The translations under genes and the position numbers were made by a program. Under the pieces are notes generated by a model that was given only the letters and a program-made list of their open reading frames with translations, had not been told where the DNA came from and made no database searches. A stretch of DNA of 64,000 bases, from NCBI GenBank assembly GCA_016787755.1, contig JAEUUA010000023.1:1-64000 (forward strand), read 5' to 3'. The DNA comes from Cyclobacteriaceae bacterium (GTDB lineage Bacteria > Bacteroidota > Bacteroidia > Cytophagales > Cyclobacteriaceae). Below are positions 52,323 to 62,130 of this stretch, in pieces; the first letter of the stretch is position 1; every line of letters begins with the position of its first letter.

Positions 52323-54899
52323 TTGTCCGCACGCATAATCATTCGTTTCGCACAGCTTTTACTGTTCATTTGCATCTTTACGGGTTGCTCTGTCCAACAG
52401 AATAATATTACGAGCAACGTGTTTCATAATGCCACTGCTCACTATAATGGTTATTATTATGCACGGGAAAAAACGTATGAGGTTGAGAAAACTATCTTGA
52501 AAAGTTTAGATGATGATCCTAACCAAATTCTAAGACTCTTCCCCCGGTTAGATACCATCTTAGCAAAATCATACACAAAAGATACCGAAGAAATAATCAA
52601 GATGGCATCGCTATCGATTCAACGCCATCCAAACAGCAAGTGGGTATATGAAAATTATGTATTGGTAGGTAAAGCACGTTTATACGCTGGCGACTATCCT
52701 AATGCTATTCAAACGTTTAAATATGTAAACACAAAAAGTCATGATGTCAATACACGGCACAAGGCACTAATCCAATTACTACGAACCTTTACCGAACAAA
52801 ATGATTTCGATCGTGCGGAAGAAACATTTCGCTTTCTTGAAAAAGAAAAATTAAGTAAAACCAATCAAAAAGAGCTTTACTTACAGAAGGCTTATTATTA
52901 TCAAATTCGTGATGATTATGATTACATGGTACGCAACCTCACCAAGGCCGATTCGCTGTTAGGTCGAAAAGATCGCAAGGGAAGGATTTATTTTTTGGTA
53001 GGTCAGGTTTATCAAAAGCTTGGTTTTGATTCGGAGGCCTACAACTATTATCGCAAGTGTATTGCTACCAATCCGGAATATGAAATCGATTTTTATGCTC
53101 GATTAAACATGGCCCAGGTTGCCAGGCTTGATGACAAAAAAGATATTCGTCAATTGCGTGCGCAATTTGAAAAAATGTTGACCGATGCAAAAAATCAAGA
53201 GTTCAAAGATAAGATCTATTATGAGTTGGGTGAGTTTGATCGAAAGCGCGGCCGGTTGCATGATGCGATTGAAAGTTATTCGCAATCTGCTCATGCAGGC
53301 ACCAACAAGCGCATTCAGGGAAGTGCTTACTTGCGGATAGGCCAATTAAGTTTCGATTCGCTAAAAAAATATAGCCAGGCAAAATTGTATTACGATAGTG
53401 CCATCGGTGCGCTGCCTAAAGATTATGAAAATTATGATTTTATAAAAAAACGACAAGAGATACTAGGTGACTTTGCCAAGTATACAGAAGCAATTACCTG
53501 GAACGACAGTTTGCTCTCACTCTCCTCTTTTGATTCGCTTACCCTGCGCAACCGACTTGATTCAGTTATGGCTAAGCGCAAATTAGCGGCAGCGCCAGGC
53601 AAGAAAAAAAAGAAACGTAGTTCAGACAGCGGTAGTGGTAACAATCAAAATAGTTCGTTCTTCAATACCGAATCAAGCGCAACAGCGGATTGGTATTTTG
53701 GAAATCCATCGGCCGTATCGTTAGGGCAATCTGAATTTCAGCGTATCTGGGGTGCTATTCCATTAGAAGATAATTGGCGAAGGTCAAACAAGTCTACGGT
53801 AATCAATGACGCCAATACGGTAGTTGCCCAGGTAGAAGGAACGGAAAAATTACCTTCCGGTGAAATCAAAAAAACAGAAGCCGTTGATGAGGTAGGGAAA
53901 CTCCTTACCCAAATTCCACGCACGGATAAACAAAAGGTTGAGGCCTTAGCTAAAATAGAAGAAGGTTATTTTAAATTGGGTGATCTCTATTACTTCCAGC
54001 TCAATGAAAAGGAAAATGCTTCTCAATCATATACCAAATTATTGGACCGATTTCCAGATTCGGAATTTGAACCTGAAGTGCTTTATAAGTTATACTTAAT
54101 CTCACGCGACAAAGATCCCACGAAAGCCGAGAAGTACGCAGAACTCTTAAAAGCAAATCATCCTCAATCAAATTTTACCCGCATTCTGATTAACCCCGAC
54201 TATCTGCGCGAAACAAGTGTAGCCGCGGAAAAACAAAAATTAATTTATAAAGAGGCGTATGCGTTTTATCAGGCAAATAACCTGCGGCCGGCACAAGATC
54301 GAATCCGGCTTGCCTTGCAGGAAGGTGAAACCGGGTTTACTCCGCAACTTGAATTACTAAAAATTCTTATTACAGGAAAGACAGAAGATGTTACCCGTTA
54401 TCAATTTGAATTGGGTGAGTTTATTAAAAAATATCCCGATGGAGAACTAAAGCCCTATGCCGAGCAATTGCTGGCTGCTTCTAAAACGCTTATTGCTAAA
54501 CTTGAGCGATCAAAAGGCATTCAGTTTATAAAGTCGATGGAAGGCGTTCACAGTTTTGTAATTGTTTATACAACTGAGGCAAAAATTACAAATCCGGTGT
54601 CAACTGCATTAGAAAGGTTTAATGCAAGCCAATGGAAGGAATTGAAATTAAACACGAGCAATATTATTCTCAACGAGGAGAAGACAATCACCATGGTGAG
54701 CGATTTGCCCAACCTAGAAACAGCCCTCAGTTATTTTGACAAATTCCTCGCTCAGATCGCCAAGGACAAGCCATTTTCAAACTATAAATTCTATAGCTTT
54801 GTAATAACAAAAGATAATTTTCAAATTTTCTACCGAACTAAGGCATTGGATGAGTACCTCACCTTCTTTGATCGAAACTATCAAAAACAAAATCAATAA
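52323..54899 (+). CDS. porW: PorW/SprE-type type IX secretion/gliding lipoprotein
   Basis: 858 residues. Lipobox FTGCSVQQ (Cys22) after the signal. Several TPR-like helix pairs follow (YPNAIQTFKYVN, DRAEETFRFLEKE, HDAIESYSQSAHAGT). The central WYFGNPSAVSLGQSEFQRIWG and PLEDNWRRSNK are diagnostic of PorW/SprE, an essential type IX secretion system component of Bacteroidota. A low-complexity KKKKKR/SDSGSG linker is near residues 425-445. The TTG start overlaps a TACCTTG box; no better in-frame start exists before the lipobox. The end overlaps the penicillin-binding protein gene by 50 bp. Confidence 0.85.
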   Translation: MSARIIIRFAQLLLFICIFTGCSVQQNNITSNVFHNATAHYNGYYYAREKTYEVEKTILKSLDDDPNQILRLFPRLDTILAKSYTKDTEEIIKMASLSIQRHPNSKWVYENYVLVGKARLYAGDYPNAIQTFKYVNTKSHDVNTRHKALIQLLRTFTEQNDFDRAEETFRFLEKEKLSKTNQKELYLQKAYYYQIRDDYDYMVRNLTKADSLLGRKDRKGRIYFLVGQVYQKLGFDSEAYNYYRKCIATNPEYEIDFYARLNMAQVARLDDKKDIRQLRAQFEKMLTDAKNQEFKDKIYYELGEFDRKRGRLHDAIESYSQSAHAGTNKRIQGSAYLRIGQLSFDSLKKYSQAKLYYDSAIGALPKDYENYDFIKKRQEILGDFAKYTEAITWNDSLLSLSSFDSLTLRNRLDSVMAKRKLAAAPGKKKKKRSSDSGSGNNQNSSFFNTESSATADWYFGNPSAVSLGQSEFQRIWGAIPLEDNWRRSNKSTVINDANTVVAQVEGTEKLPSGEIKKTEAVDEVGKLLTQIPRTDKQKVEALAKIEEGYFKLGDLYYFQLNEKENASQSYTKLLDRFPDSEFEPEVLYKLYLISRDKDPTKAEKYAELLKANHPQSNFTRILINPDYLRETSVAAEKQKLIYKEAYAFYQANNLRPAQDRIRLALQEGETGFTPQLELLKILITGKTEDVTRYQFELGEFIKKYPDGELKPYAEQLLAASKTLIAKLERSKGIQFIKSMEGVHSFVIVYTTEAKITNPVSTALERFNASQWKELKLNTSNIILNEEKTITMVSDLPNLETALSYFDKFLAQIAKDKPFSNYKFYSFVITKDNFQIFYRTKALDEYLTFFDRNYQKQNQ

Positions 54900-57189
54900 G
54901 CTCCTTGGGATTCAAAAGCCCTGGCTAGGGAAGGCGATCAAATATGTTTGGATTGCCTTCTTCTGTTTTCTCTTGGGATTTCCACTCTACATTTATACAG
55001 TAAGCATTAACTTGTTTGGGCTCTATGGCGAAATGCCGAGCTTGCGCGAAGTTGAAAATCCTGAGAATGACCTTTCCTCAGAAATTATTTCAGCCGATGG
55101 AGTTTCATTAGGACGTTACTTTCGCTACAACAGGAGTCAGGTTCATTTTGATCAGCTATCGGATGATTTGGTGAACACCCTGGTAATTTCAGAGGACCAT
55201 CGATTCTACAATCATTCCGGGTTGGACTTTCCGGCCTATGCACGTGTGCTTATCGGCATCCTTACCTTCAATCAACAAGGGGGCGGAAGTACCATCACAC
55301 AACAACTTGCAAAAAATCTTTATACACAAAATGTAGATCGCAACCTTGATGGCTTGCTTGGCAACCTGGGGAGCCTGCCTAAGCGCGTCATTCAAAAAAC
55401 AAAAGAGTGGATCATATCGGTGAATCTCGAGCAAAATTTTACCAAGCAAGAGATCATTGCCATGTACTTAAATACAGTCCCTTTTAGTAGCAATGCTTTT
55501 GGAATTAAAGTTGCCGCAGAAACCTATTTTAATAAGCAACCCGATAGCCTGAACCTGCAAGAATCTGCTGTGTTGATCGGCATGTTGCAGGCTGCCACCT
55601 ACTTTAATCCTCAGCGAAATCCTGAAAACTCACTGCGCAAACGCAACGAAGTTTTGTATAAAGTGTACAAACATGGTTACAAACTAACCACCCGCGAGCA
55701 ATACGATTCGATACGAGCCCTTCCCATAGAATTGAAATATAATTTGCAGAATCAAAATGAAGGACTTGCTACTTATTTTCGCACTGTATTAGGCAATTAT
55801 TTGCTTCAGTATTGCAATGAGAAAGGAATTGATCTCTATAACTCAGGATTAAAAATATATACCACCATTGACAGTCGCTTGCAAAAGTATGCCGAAGAAG
55901 CTGTGACCGATCACATGAAACCTCTGCAAGAACTTTTTAATAAAGAATGGAAATCAAGAAATCGTAATCCATGGGTGGATGACGATGGACGTGAAATAAA
56001 AGATTTTCTGGAGCGAAGAATCAGGCAAACCGATGCCTACAAAGTGTATACCGAGAAATACGGAGAAAAATCAGATTCACTGAAAATTATGCTTACGTTG
56101 AAAAAGCAGATGACAGTTTTTACGTGGGATGGTGAGCGCGACACACTATTCAGCAGCTACGATTCGCTAGACTATTATAAGCGCTTTCTTCAAACTGGCT
56201 TTATGGCCATGGATCCATACTCCGGTCATATCAAAGCATGGGTAGGAGGCATCAATCACAAGTATTTTAAGTTCGATCACGTAAAACAGGGTAAGCGTCA
56301 ACCAGGTTCAACCTTCAAGGCATTTGTCTATGGACTGGCCATGGAGAATGGGTATTCACCTTGTCTATTAAAGAAAGATATCTCCCCTCAATTTTATATT
56401 CCTAATCAGCCCCCTTGGTATCCCCTCAATGCCGATGGAACTCGAGGTAAAGGAACTCAAATGACAATCCGGGCGGCTATGGCTCAATCCGTTAATTCCA
56501 TTACAGGACAAATCATGCAAGAATTAAAGGCTGAAAATGTTGTGGAGTTTGCCCACCGAGTGGGTATTGAAAGTCAATTGGACGCAGTGCCCTCTCTTTG
56601 CTTAGGGACAAGCGATGTTTCATTGTTTGAAATGGTTGGCGCGTATGGAACTTTTGTAAACGGAGGCATCAGCACCCAACCTATTTTTATAACCCGCATT
56701 GAGGATAAAAATGGAAACGTGATTGAAATTTTTAATCCAAAAACAAAAGAGGCTATCAATGAGCAAACAGCCTACAAAATGATATACATGCTGCGCGGTG
56801 GTGTGGAGGAAGAAGGAGGAACTTCGCTGGGATTAAGTCGCGAACTACGAATTGACAATGAAATCGGAGGCAAGACCGGAACCACAAACAATGCTTCGGA
56901 TGGCTGGTACATTGGAGTAACTCATGATTTAGTTGGTGGAGCATGGACGGGTGGTGATGAACGTGCCATTCATTTTCCTTCCTGGTTATTTGGTCAAGGG
57001 GGTAAAACGGCCCGTCCTATTTGGGATGCCTTTTTACGAAAGGCATATAATGATCCGCTAAGTGGAATAAAGAAAGGTCAATTTAAACGTCCTTCGAGCG
57101 GACTTGATATGACACTTGATTGCGCACGTCATACTGTTCAGGATTCCATACAATTAATTGATGAACAACCTTGGGATATTAATAATTGA
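54850..57189 (+). CDS. mrcA: Class A penicillin-binding protein (PBP1A-like)
   Basis: 779 residues. One membrane helix (about 30-55). The GT51 glycosyltransferase has SEDHRFYNHSG with catalytic Glu115 and GGGSTITQQLAKNLYT. The transpeptidase has the SxxK serine in QPGSTFKAF (Ser487), SVN (SxN) and GKTGTTNN (KTG). It polymerises and cross-links peptidoglycan. ATG 54850 lies 50 bp inside porW in another frame; no later Met precedes the membrane helix, so the overlap looks real. Confidence 0.93.
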   Translation: MSTSPSLIETIKNKINKLLGIQKPWLGKAIKYVWIAFFCFLLGFPLYIYTVSINLFGLYGEMPSLREVENPENDLSSEIISADGVSLGRYFRYNRSQVHFDQLSDDLVNTLVISEDHRFYNHSGLDFPAYARVLIGILTFNQQGGGSTITQQLAKNLYTQNVDRNLDGLLGNLGSLPKRVIQKTKEWIISVNLEQNFTKQEIIAMYLNTVPFSSNAFGIKVAAETYFNKQPDSLNLQESAVLIGMLQAATYFNPQRNPENSLRKRNEVLYKVYKHGYKLTTREQYDSIRALPIELKYNLQNQNEGLATYFRTVLGNYLLQYCNEKGIDLYNSGLKIYTTIDSRLQKYAEEAVTDHMKPLQELFNKEWKSRNRNPWVDDDGREIKDFLERRIRQTDAYKVYTEKYGEKSDSLKIMLTLKKQMTVFTWDGERDTLFSSYDSLDYYKRFLQTGFMAMDPYSGHIKAWVGGINHKYFKFDHVKQGKRQPGSTFKAFVYGLAMENGYSPCLLKKDISPQFYIPNQPPWYPLNADGTRGKGTQMTIRAAMAQSVNSITGQIMQELKAENVVEFAHRVGIESQLDAVPSLCLGTSDVSLFEMVGAYGTFVNGGISTQPIFITRIEDKNGNVIEIFNPKTKEAINEQTAYKMIYMLRGGVEEEGGTSLGLSRELRIDNEIGGKTGTTNNASDGWYIGVTHDLVGGAWTGGDERAIHFPSWLFGQGGKTARPIWDAFLRKAYNDPLSGIKKGQFKRPSSGLDMTLDCARHTVQDSIQLIDEQPWDINN

Positions 57190-57218
57190 CAATTTTGGAA
57201 GTACTACTTTTAAAAGTA

Positions 57219-57274
57219 TGAAGTACGCATTCATTATCCAGATTCATCATTCATCATTTGTAATTCGTACTTCA
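57219..57274. repeat. Word-repeat dyad upstream of uvrC (GAAGTACG/CGTACTTC)
   Basis: TGAAGTACG (57219-57227) pairs perfectly with CGTACTTCA (57266-57274), and ATT/AAT extend the stem inward after one mismatch. The loop itself is made of ATTCATC words. Downstream copies of CTTCGTAATT continue to the uvrC start. It could form a large cruciform or mRNA hairpin in the uvrC leader. Confidence 0.55.
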
Positions 57275-57298
57275 ATAAGTCCTTCGTAATTTTACGAG

Positions 57299-59089
57299 GT
57301 GCAGCCTGACTTAAAAAATTCAATTTCATCACTTCCCGATTCACCCGGCATTTATCGCTACTACAGTAAGGATGGTGATTTGATTTATGTGGGCAAAGCC
57401 AAAAGCTTGAAGAAGCGGGTAAGCAGCTACTTCAACAAGCAGTCGCAATACAATCGCAAAACAGAAAAGTTAGTCTCTGAAATTAATAAGATCGAGTTCA
57501 CCCTTGCCAACACCGAGTTTGATGCGTTGCTGCTTGAAAATAATTTCATCAAACAATATCAACCTAAATACAATATCCTTCTCAAGGATGATAAAACCTT
57601 TCCCTACCTCTGTATTTTAAAAGAACGCTTTCCGCGAATTATTTATACTAGAAAATATTTGCCCAAGCAAGGGGAATACTTTGGCCCCTATACCAGCGTG
57701 GTGTCAATGAAAAGTGTGCTGGAATTGGTGCGTCAGCTCTATTCGATACGCACGTGCTCGCTTTTACTTTCGAGGGAAAATGTTGAACAGAAAAAATTTA
57801 AAGTCTGCCTGGAGTTTCATATCGGAAACTGCAAAGGTCCATGCGAAGGACTGCAAGAGGAAAGTGCATACTTAGACGAGATTGCCCAGATCCGGAACAT
57901 TTTAAAGGGCGACTTAAGTGTGGTGGAGAATGAATTCACCCGAAGAATGAAAGAGGCAGCCAAAGCTTTGGAATTTGAGAAAGCGGCTATCTATAAACGT
58001 AAACTCGATCTGCTTGAAAAATTCCAAACCAAATCATTGGTGGTGAATCGCAAGCTCAGCGAGATTGATGTAGTCACCATTACCAGCACGGAGACAGATG
58101 CATTTGTCAACTACATGCAAATACAGGAAGGCTCCATCATTTTTTCAAAGAACTTTGAAATCAAAAAGAAACTGGAAGAAGCTGATAATGAGATTTTAAG
58201 TTTGGTCGTTCAAGAGTTACGGACAACCTACCGAAGCAACAATCCGGAAGTTTACACCAATTTGACCTTGCTGGTAAAGTCAGAAGATTTTGAAAATGTA
58301 GTTCCCCAAATTGGTGATAAGAAAAAACTGATCGACCTCTCGCTCAAAAACGCACTCTATCAAAAACGAGAGAAAGAAATCGACCGGGAAGAGCAAAAAT
58401 CAAAAAAGAATAAAGTGCTGCACATCATGCAGACCGACCTGCGTTTAAATCAATATCCAAAAATTATTGAGTGTTTCGATAACTCAAATTTTCAAGGTAC
58501 TTCACCTGTAGCTTCTATGGTTCGGTTTGTGGATGGCAAGGCTGATAAAAAAGGATATCGTCATTTTAATATAAAGACGGTTGAAGGGCCCGATGATTTT
58601 GCTTCCATGAAAGAAATTGTAGGCAGGCGCTACAAGCGAATCATGGAAGAGGAAGGTGAGTACCCACAGTTAATTATTGTGGATGGTGGGAAGGGTCAAT
58701 TGAGCAGTGCGTGCGAGGCCTTGCAAGAACTTGGCCTTTACGGAAAAATTCCAATTGTTGGTATCGCAAAAAGACTAGAAGAAATTTATTACCCGGAAGA
58801 TCCACTCCCTCTGCTGATCAGCAAACGATCTCCGGCCTTGCTACTCATTCAACGCATTCGTGATGAAGCTCACCGCTTTGCCATCACGTTTCACAGACTC
58901 AAAAGAAGCAAGGTTTCTCTATCAACAGAACTTGAAAGCATTCCCGGTATCGGAAGAAAAACAACCGATAAACTTTTATCTCATTTTAAGTCGGTAAAGA
59001 AAATTAAAGAGGCGAGCGTGGAAGAACTTGTTGCATTAGTTGGAAAGAGTGCTGCGGAAAAAATACAAAAGCATAAAGTGGAAAGCTAA
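57299..59089 (+). CDS. uvrC: UvrABC excinuclease subunit C
   Basis: 596 residues, GTG start. GIY-YIG nuclease domain at the N-terminus (SPGIYRYYSKDGDLIYVGKA with GIY and YVG), UVR motif (EAAKALEFEKAAIYKRKLDLLEK), RNase-H-like nuclease core (IIECFDNSNFQGTSPVASMV, VDGGKGQLSSA), and two helix-hairpin-helix motifs at the end (ESIPGIGRKTTDKLLSHF, EELVALVGKSAAEKI). It makes the dual incisions in nucleotide excision repair. The last residues KHKVES are encoded by a tandem repeat unit that continues past the stop. Confidence 0.97.
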   Translation: MQPDLKNSISSLPDSPGIYRYYSKDGDLIYVGKAKSLKKRVSSYFNKQSQYNRKTEKLVSEINKIEFTLANTEFDALLLENNFIKQYQPKYNILLKDDKTFPYLCILKERFPRIIYTRKYLPKQGEYFGPYTSVVSMKSVLELVRQLYSIRTCSLLLSRENVEQKKFKVCLEFHIGNCKGPCEGLQEESAYLDEIAQIRNILKGDLSVVENEFTRRMKEAAKALEFEKAAIYKRKLDLLEKFQTKSLVVNRKLSEIDVVTITSTETDAFVNYMQIQEGSIIFSKNFEIKKKLEEADNEILSLVVQELRTTYRSNNPEVYTNLTLLVKSEDFENVVPQIGDKKKLIDLSLKNALYQKREKEIDREEQKSKKNKVLHIMQTDLRLNQYPKIIECFDNSNFQGTSPVASMVRFVDGKADKKGYRHFNIKTVEGPDDFASMKEIVGRRYKRIMEEEGEYPQLIIVDGGKGQLSSACEALQELGLYGKIPIVGIAKRLEEIYYPEDPLPLLISKRSPALLLIQRIRDEAHRFAITFHRLKRSKVSLSTELESIPGIGRKTTDKLLSHFKSVKKIKEASVEELVALVGKSAAEKIQKHKVES

Positions 59090-59124
59090 AAGCATAAAGT
59101 CCTTCTCTCCAACTTTATACTTTT
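59067..59124. repeat. Word-repeat dyad running from the end of uvrC (AAAGCATAAAGT)
   Basis: AAAAGCATAAAGT occurs at 59067-59079 inside uvrC and again at 59088-59100 after the stop, a 21-bp period. The second copy pairs, with one mismatch, with ACTTTATACTTTT (59112-59124). The hairpin lies between the convergent uvrC and prolyl oligopeptidase genes and could help end both transcripts. Confidence 0.6.
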
Positions 59125-59141
59125 CACTTTCAACCAAATTT

Positions 59142-61283
59142 CTACATATCCTTCTTCATCATTGGCGGCACCACGCCCATGTTATACCAGGTAAATGCGT
59201 ATTGATCGGCTGTTGATTCAATAGCTTTCGAAAGATTCGAAGCTCCGTGTCCCGATTTTGTATCGATGCGGATTAATACCGGGTTTGGTCCACTGTTCAT
59301 TTCCTGAAGTGTAGCCGCAAACTTGAATGAGTGCGCTGGCACAACGCGATCATCATGATCAGCTGTTGTAATAAGAGTTGCCGGGTAAGCCGTGTTTCGT
59401 TTCAACGCGTGCAAAGGGGAATATTTCTTGATGTACTCAAACATTTCCTTTGAGTCATCGGCTGTGCCATAATCATACGCCCAACCAGCACCGGATGTGA
59501 ACTTATGATAACGCAACATATCCATTACACCTACTGCCGGTAAGGCAACTTTTGCCAAATCTGGGCGCTGAGTCATGGTTGCTCCAACGAGCAATCCGCC
59601 ATTTGATCCGCCTGAAATGGCGAGGTATTCATGTGAGGTATATTTTTCGCTAATCAGATATTCACCCGCAGCTATAAAATCATCAAATACATTTTGTTTG
59701 TGCATTTTAGTGCCCGCTAAATGCCACCTCTCACCATACTCACCGCCACCGCGCAAATTTGGTTGAGCAAATACGCCTCCATTCTCTAGCCATAAAATAC
59801 GCGAGGGACTAAAACCTGGATTAAGACTGACGTTAAATCCGCCATAGGCATAGAGCCATGTAGGATTTTTTCCATTCAACTCAATTCCTTTCTTATGCAC
59901 AATAAACATCGGAATCTTTGTTCCGTCTTTACTCGCATAAAAAACTTGCCTGGTTTCGTAATCATCCGGGTTAAAATCAACTTTGGGTTGGTTGTATAAG
60001 GTAGATTTACCTGAAGCCATATCGAATTTGAAAATCGAGGTGGGGTACGTAAACGAAGTGAACGAATAATACAATTCCTTTTCAATATTACGCGCACCAA
60101 AACCAGCTGCTGAGCCTATGCCCGGTAATTCTATATCGCGCACCAATTTTCCTTTTAAATCATACTGCTTTACTTGAGTTTTTACATCTACTGTATAATC
60201 GGCAAACAAATAGGTACCACCGGTTGAAGCACTCAGTACATTTTCTGTTTCGGGGATTACATCTTTCCAATTCTCAACACCAGGCTTTGAAAAATCAAAT
60301 TCAACTACTTTATTATTTGGAGCGTTCAGATTTGTCTCTACCAAAATTCGACTACCTTCATTATCCAACACATTGTGATTATTATCAAAATTATTCACTA
60401 CGGTAATTAACTTTCCTTTCGGATCATGTAAGTCCTGCATATAAAGTTCATTACCTGTTGTGCTGGTCGAAGCTGTTACAATAAGAAAACGCTCATCTTC
60501 CGTTAATCCCCCACCCACATACCTGCGTGGATTTTTATCATCTCCAAAAATTAATAGATCCTGACTTCTTGGAGTACCTACTTTGTGAAAATATAATTTA
60601 TGGCTTTGGGTTTTAGCGGTTAGTTGACTCCCCTTTGGTTTCTCATAGGTGCTAAAATAAAAGCCATCATTCCCTCTCCATGCAATGCCGCTAAACTTTA
60701 TATCACGCAACGTATCCTCTAAAGGAGCTTTATCAATTGCATTTACTATAATCGCTTCTGTCCAGTCGGCTCCACCTTTTGAGATTTGATACGCTGCGCG
60801 CGATCCATCTTTCGAAAAAGAAACTCCAGCTAACCTTGTCGTTCCGTCCTTTGAAAAAGAATTTGGATCTAAGAAAACTTCGGTTGCACCTTGTTCTCCT
60901 TTTTTGCGATAGAGCACATAGTGATTTTGCAAGCCATCATTCTTATAGAAATAGATATACTCGCCTCGTTTAAACGGGGAGCCCAACTTTTCATAATTAT
61001 TTAAAGCTTCCAGTCGTTTTTTGATTTCTGCGCGGTATGGAATCTTATCCAAAAAGCCGAAGGTTACTTCGTTTTCTGCTTTTACCCAATCTGCAACTTC
61101 TTGGGTAGTGTCATTTTCCATCCAACGATATGGATCCGCTATCTCTACTCCAAAATAAGTGTCCACCGTATCCACCTTAGCGGATACCGGATAGTTTGAA
61201 ACTACTTCAGGTTTAGATGGATTTGAACAAGAGGCTAAAATGGCCACAAAAACAATTGCAATAAACAGCGACATGGGTTTCAT
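59142..61283 (-). CDS. Prolyl oligopeptidase (S9A), lipoprotein
   Basis: 713 residues. Lipoprotein signal (AILASCSNP, Cys19). The N-terminal seven-blade propeller begins with YFGVEIADPYRWMEND, typical of prolyl oligopeptidase. The C-terminal alpha/beta hydrolase has AISGGSNGGLL (Ser560), the Asp in TADHDDRVVP and the His in SGHGASN. It cleaves short peptides after proline; here in the periplasm or on the outer membrane, likely for peptide nutrition. Confidence 0.94.
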   Translation of the reverse strand: MKPMSLFIAIVFVAILASCSNPSKPEVVSNYPVSAKVDTVDTYFGVEIADPYRWMENDTTQEVADWVKAENEVTFGFLDKIPYRAEIKKRLEALNNYEKLGSPFKRGEYIYFYKNDGLQNHYVLYRKKGEQGATEVFLDPNSFSKDGTTRLAGVSFSKDGSRAAYQISKGGADWTEAIIVNAIDKAPLEDTLRDIKFSGIAWRGNDGFYFSTYEKPKGSQLTAKTQSHKLYFHKVGTPRSQDLLIFGDDKNPRRYVGGGLTEDERFLIVTASTSTTGNELYMQDLHDPKGKLITVVNNFDNNHNVLDNEGSRILVETNLNAPNNKVVEFDFSKPGVENWKDVIPETENVLSASTGGTYLFADYTVDVKTQVKQYDLKGKLVRDIELPGIGSAAGFGARNIEKELYYSFTSFTYPTSIFKFDMASGKSTLYNQPKVDFNPDDYETRQVFYASKDGTKIPMFIVHKKGIELNGKNPTWLYAYGGFNVSLNPGFSPSRILWLENGGVFAQPNLRGGGEYGERWHLAGTKMHKQNVFDDFIAAGEYLISEKYTSHEYLAISGGSNGGLLVGATMTQRPDLAKVALPAVGVMDMLRYHKFTSGAGWAYDYGTADDSKEMFEYIKKYSPLHALKRNTAYPATLITTADHDDRVVPAHSFKFAATLQEMNSGPNPVLIRIDTKSGHGASNLSKAIESTADQYAFTWYNMGVVPPMMKKDM

Positions 61284-61344
61284 AAGATAGAATGTGTATT
61301 AAAAAGTAATATTATGGAGATGCCTCTAACAAATCAAGGACACG

Positions 61345-61352
61345 TACCTTTG
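61345..61352 (+). promoter_or_regulatory. -7 element for the TspO-like gene
   Basis: TACCTTTG, a perfect TAnnTTTG match, 16 bases before ATG 61369. Confidence 0.5.
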
Positions 61353-61368
61353 AAACTGAAAAGAGCTG

Positions 61369-62130
61369 ATGATGCAAAACAAAAACTTTCTTATTCTTAA
61401 TATACTCGCCTTGCTTGGGGTACTCACCATAAACGCACTGGCAAATATTCTTCCCATCAATGGAATGAATACGGGCGAAATTTCAGCACGCTACCCCAGT
61501 TTGTTTACTCCTGCAGGATTTACATTTTCCATCTGGAGTGTGATCTATCTGCTCCTCATCGGATTTGTACTTGTTCAATTTAGCATTCAGCGCAAACCTT
61601 ATTTTACAGAATTATCATTATGGTTTCTGGCATCCTGTGTTTTTAATATGAGTTGGATTCTTGTTTGGCATTATCAACTGATTTATGCCTCGGTACTTAT
61701 CATGCTGTCACTATTGTTCTCGCTCACTAAAATATTTCTTTTGCTTCAGAAACAAGAACTAAGTACTCCGAAGGAGAAATTATTTATAATACTACCTTTT
61801 ACGTTTTATCTTTCATGGATCTGTGTTGCCACCATTGCCAACATTTCGGCTTTGTTGGTTTCACTTTCGTGGGATGGAGGACATCTTGCTCCTTCAGTCT
61901 GGACAATACTAATGATTAGTGTTGCCAGTTTAATCGGAATTTTTATTGCTGAGCGTTACCGCGAACCTGCCTTTCTTCTTGTATTGATTTGGGCATTTTT
62001 TGGAATCTATAGCAAATGGAATGGTACCGAAAACCAATCCATCAGCACCACAGCCTTAAGTGAGTTAATCCTACTGGTAATTCTATTTTTTGTATTCCAA
62101 TTTGGCTTACGGAAAAAATCAGTTAGCTGA
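61369..62130 (+). CDS. TspO/MBR-like tryptophan-rich membrane protein
   Basis: 253 residues with about seven or eight membrane helices. FTPAGFTFSIWSVIYLLL and SWILVWHYQLIYAS are the Trp-rich, Pro-rich patterns of the TspO/MBR superfamily, although it is longer than the five-helix, 160-residue TspO. Longer relatives are often annotated as tryptophan-rich sensory proteins. A ligand cannot be told. Starts at ATG 61369 or 61372. Its last 8 bp overlap the end of serS. Confidence 0.75.
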   Translation: MMQNKNFLILNILALLGVLTINALANILPINGMNTGEISARYPSLFTPAGFTFSIWSVIYLLLIGFVLVQFSIQRKPYFTELSLWFLASCVFNMSWILVWHYQLIYASVLIMLSLLFSLTKIFLLLQKQELSTPKEKLFIILPFTFYLSWICVATIANISALLVSLSWDGGHLAPSVWTILMISVASLIGIFIAERYREPAFLLVLIWAFFGIYSKWNGTENQSISTTALSELILLVILFFVFQFGLRKKSVS

